Source: JBFONV01 sp040779335
GTDB lineage: Bacteria > Pseudomonadota > Gammaproteobacteria > Enterobacterales > Alteromonadaceae
Reading direction: 5' to 3'
Length of the DNA stretch: 64,000 bases
NCBI GenBank assembly: GCA_040779335.1
Contig: JBFONV010000002.1
Location: 511,433 to 575,432, forward strand
In this document: positions 63,995 to 64,000 of the stretch, piece after piece
Position numbering within the stretch: position 1 is the stretch's first letter
Layout of the letters: the number at the start of each line of letters is the position of its first letter
Translations under genes and position numbers: made by a program
Notes under the pieces: generated by a model
What the model was told of the DNA's origin: nothing
The model's input: the letters and a program-made list of their open reading frames with translations, nothing else
Database searches by the model: none

Positions 63995-64000
63995 ATTTCC

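Overview
The window looks like a chromosomal stretch of an AT-rich marine gammaproteobacterium of the Alteromonadales, most likely Colwelliaceae (Colwellia or Thalassotalea type). This rests on gene content and style only: many secreted proteins, a TonB-dependent sugar receptor, an FtsX/MacB efflux operon run by a sigma-54 regulator, multiheme cytochromes, and small dispersed palindromes in AT-rich spacers. I see no rRNA, tRNA, CRISPR array, transposase or phage gene.

Region by region. 0-5 kb: a catabolic set on the minus strand (start of an aldehyde dehydrogenase, bicupin, methylmalonate-semialdehyde dehydrogenase, omega-amino acid:pyruvate transaminase) with a divergent LysR regulator. 5-11.4 kb: a small secreted protein, a TPR-GGDEF diguanylate cyclase followed by an orphan solute-binding protein, small genes, a second GGDEF protein and a duplicated gene fragment. 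11.4-14.4 kb: a divergent pair, a MocR-type regulator and a stand-alone CcoG-like ferredoxin. 14.4-17 kb: a gene-poor stretch with repeats, a small RRM protein, another solute-binding protein and the remnant of a GyrI-like domain. 17-24.6 kb: an operon for a tripartite-type ABC exporter (HlyD adaptor, ATPase, FtsX/MacB permease) with its own sigma-54 response regulator and histidine kinase. 24.6-27.4 kb: a minus-strand envelope set (outer-membrane barrel, TPR protein, membrane protein). 27.8-30.7 kb: a secreted protein, a Sel1-repeat protein, repeats and an 18-copy TTAG microsatellite. 30.7-37.6 kb: a five-gene minus-strand operon (esterase, three PD40-propeller paralogues, HEAT-like protein), divergent from a ToxR/CadC-type regulator whose periplasmic part is also a PD40 propeller. 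37.7-46.4 kb: a sucrose-use cluster (fructokinase, TonB-dependent receptor, MFS carrier, sucrose phosphorylase, LacI regulator with two operators, plus a solute-binding protein). 46.5-54 kb: a PepSY membrane protein and two tandem, very large Asp-box (sortilin/BNR) secreted proteins. 54.5-61.3 kb: a five-gene MtrCAB-like electron conduit, with an outer-surface decaheme lipoprotein, a periplasmic decaheme protein, an MtrB-type barrel, a diheme cytochrome c and a NapC/CymA-type quinol dehydrogenase. 61.5-64 kb: an M28 zinc peptidase and ahpC behind an OxyR-type half-site.

The strongest new observation is a small sigma-54 regulon. The exporter operon (promoter at 17118-17134) and the minus-strand envelope operon (promoter at 27545-27561) have near-identical -24/-12 elements. 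Both are preceded by a pair of 14-bp TCCCA-N4-TGGGA-type inverted repeats, 33 bp apart centre to centre and about 70 and 103 bp upstream of the GG of the promoter. The sigma-54 activator encoded in the exporter operon is the obvious candidate to bind them. This would tie the exporter, its two-component system and a separate outer-membrane/TPR/membrane-protein set into one envelope-stress or toxic-compound response. The second notable unit is the PD40/esterase operon with its PD40-sensing transmembrane regulator. How the parts work together in both systems is inference from sequence and neighbourhood.
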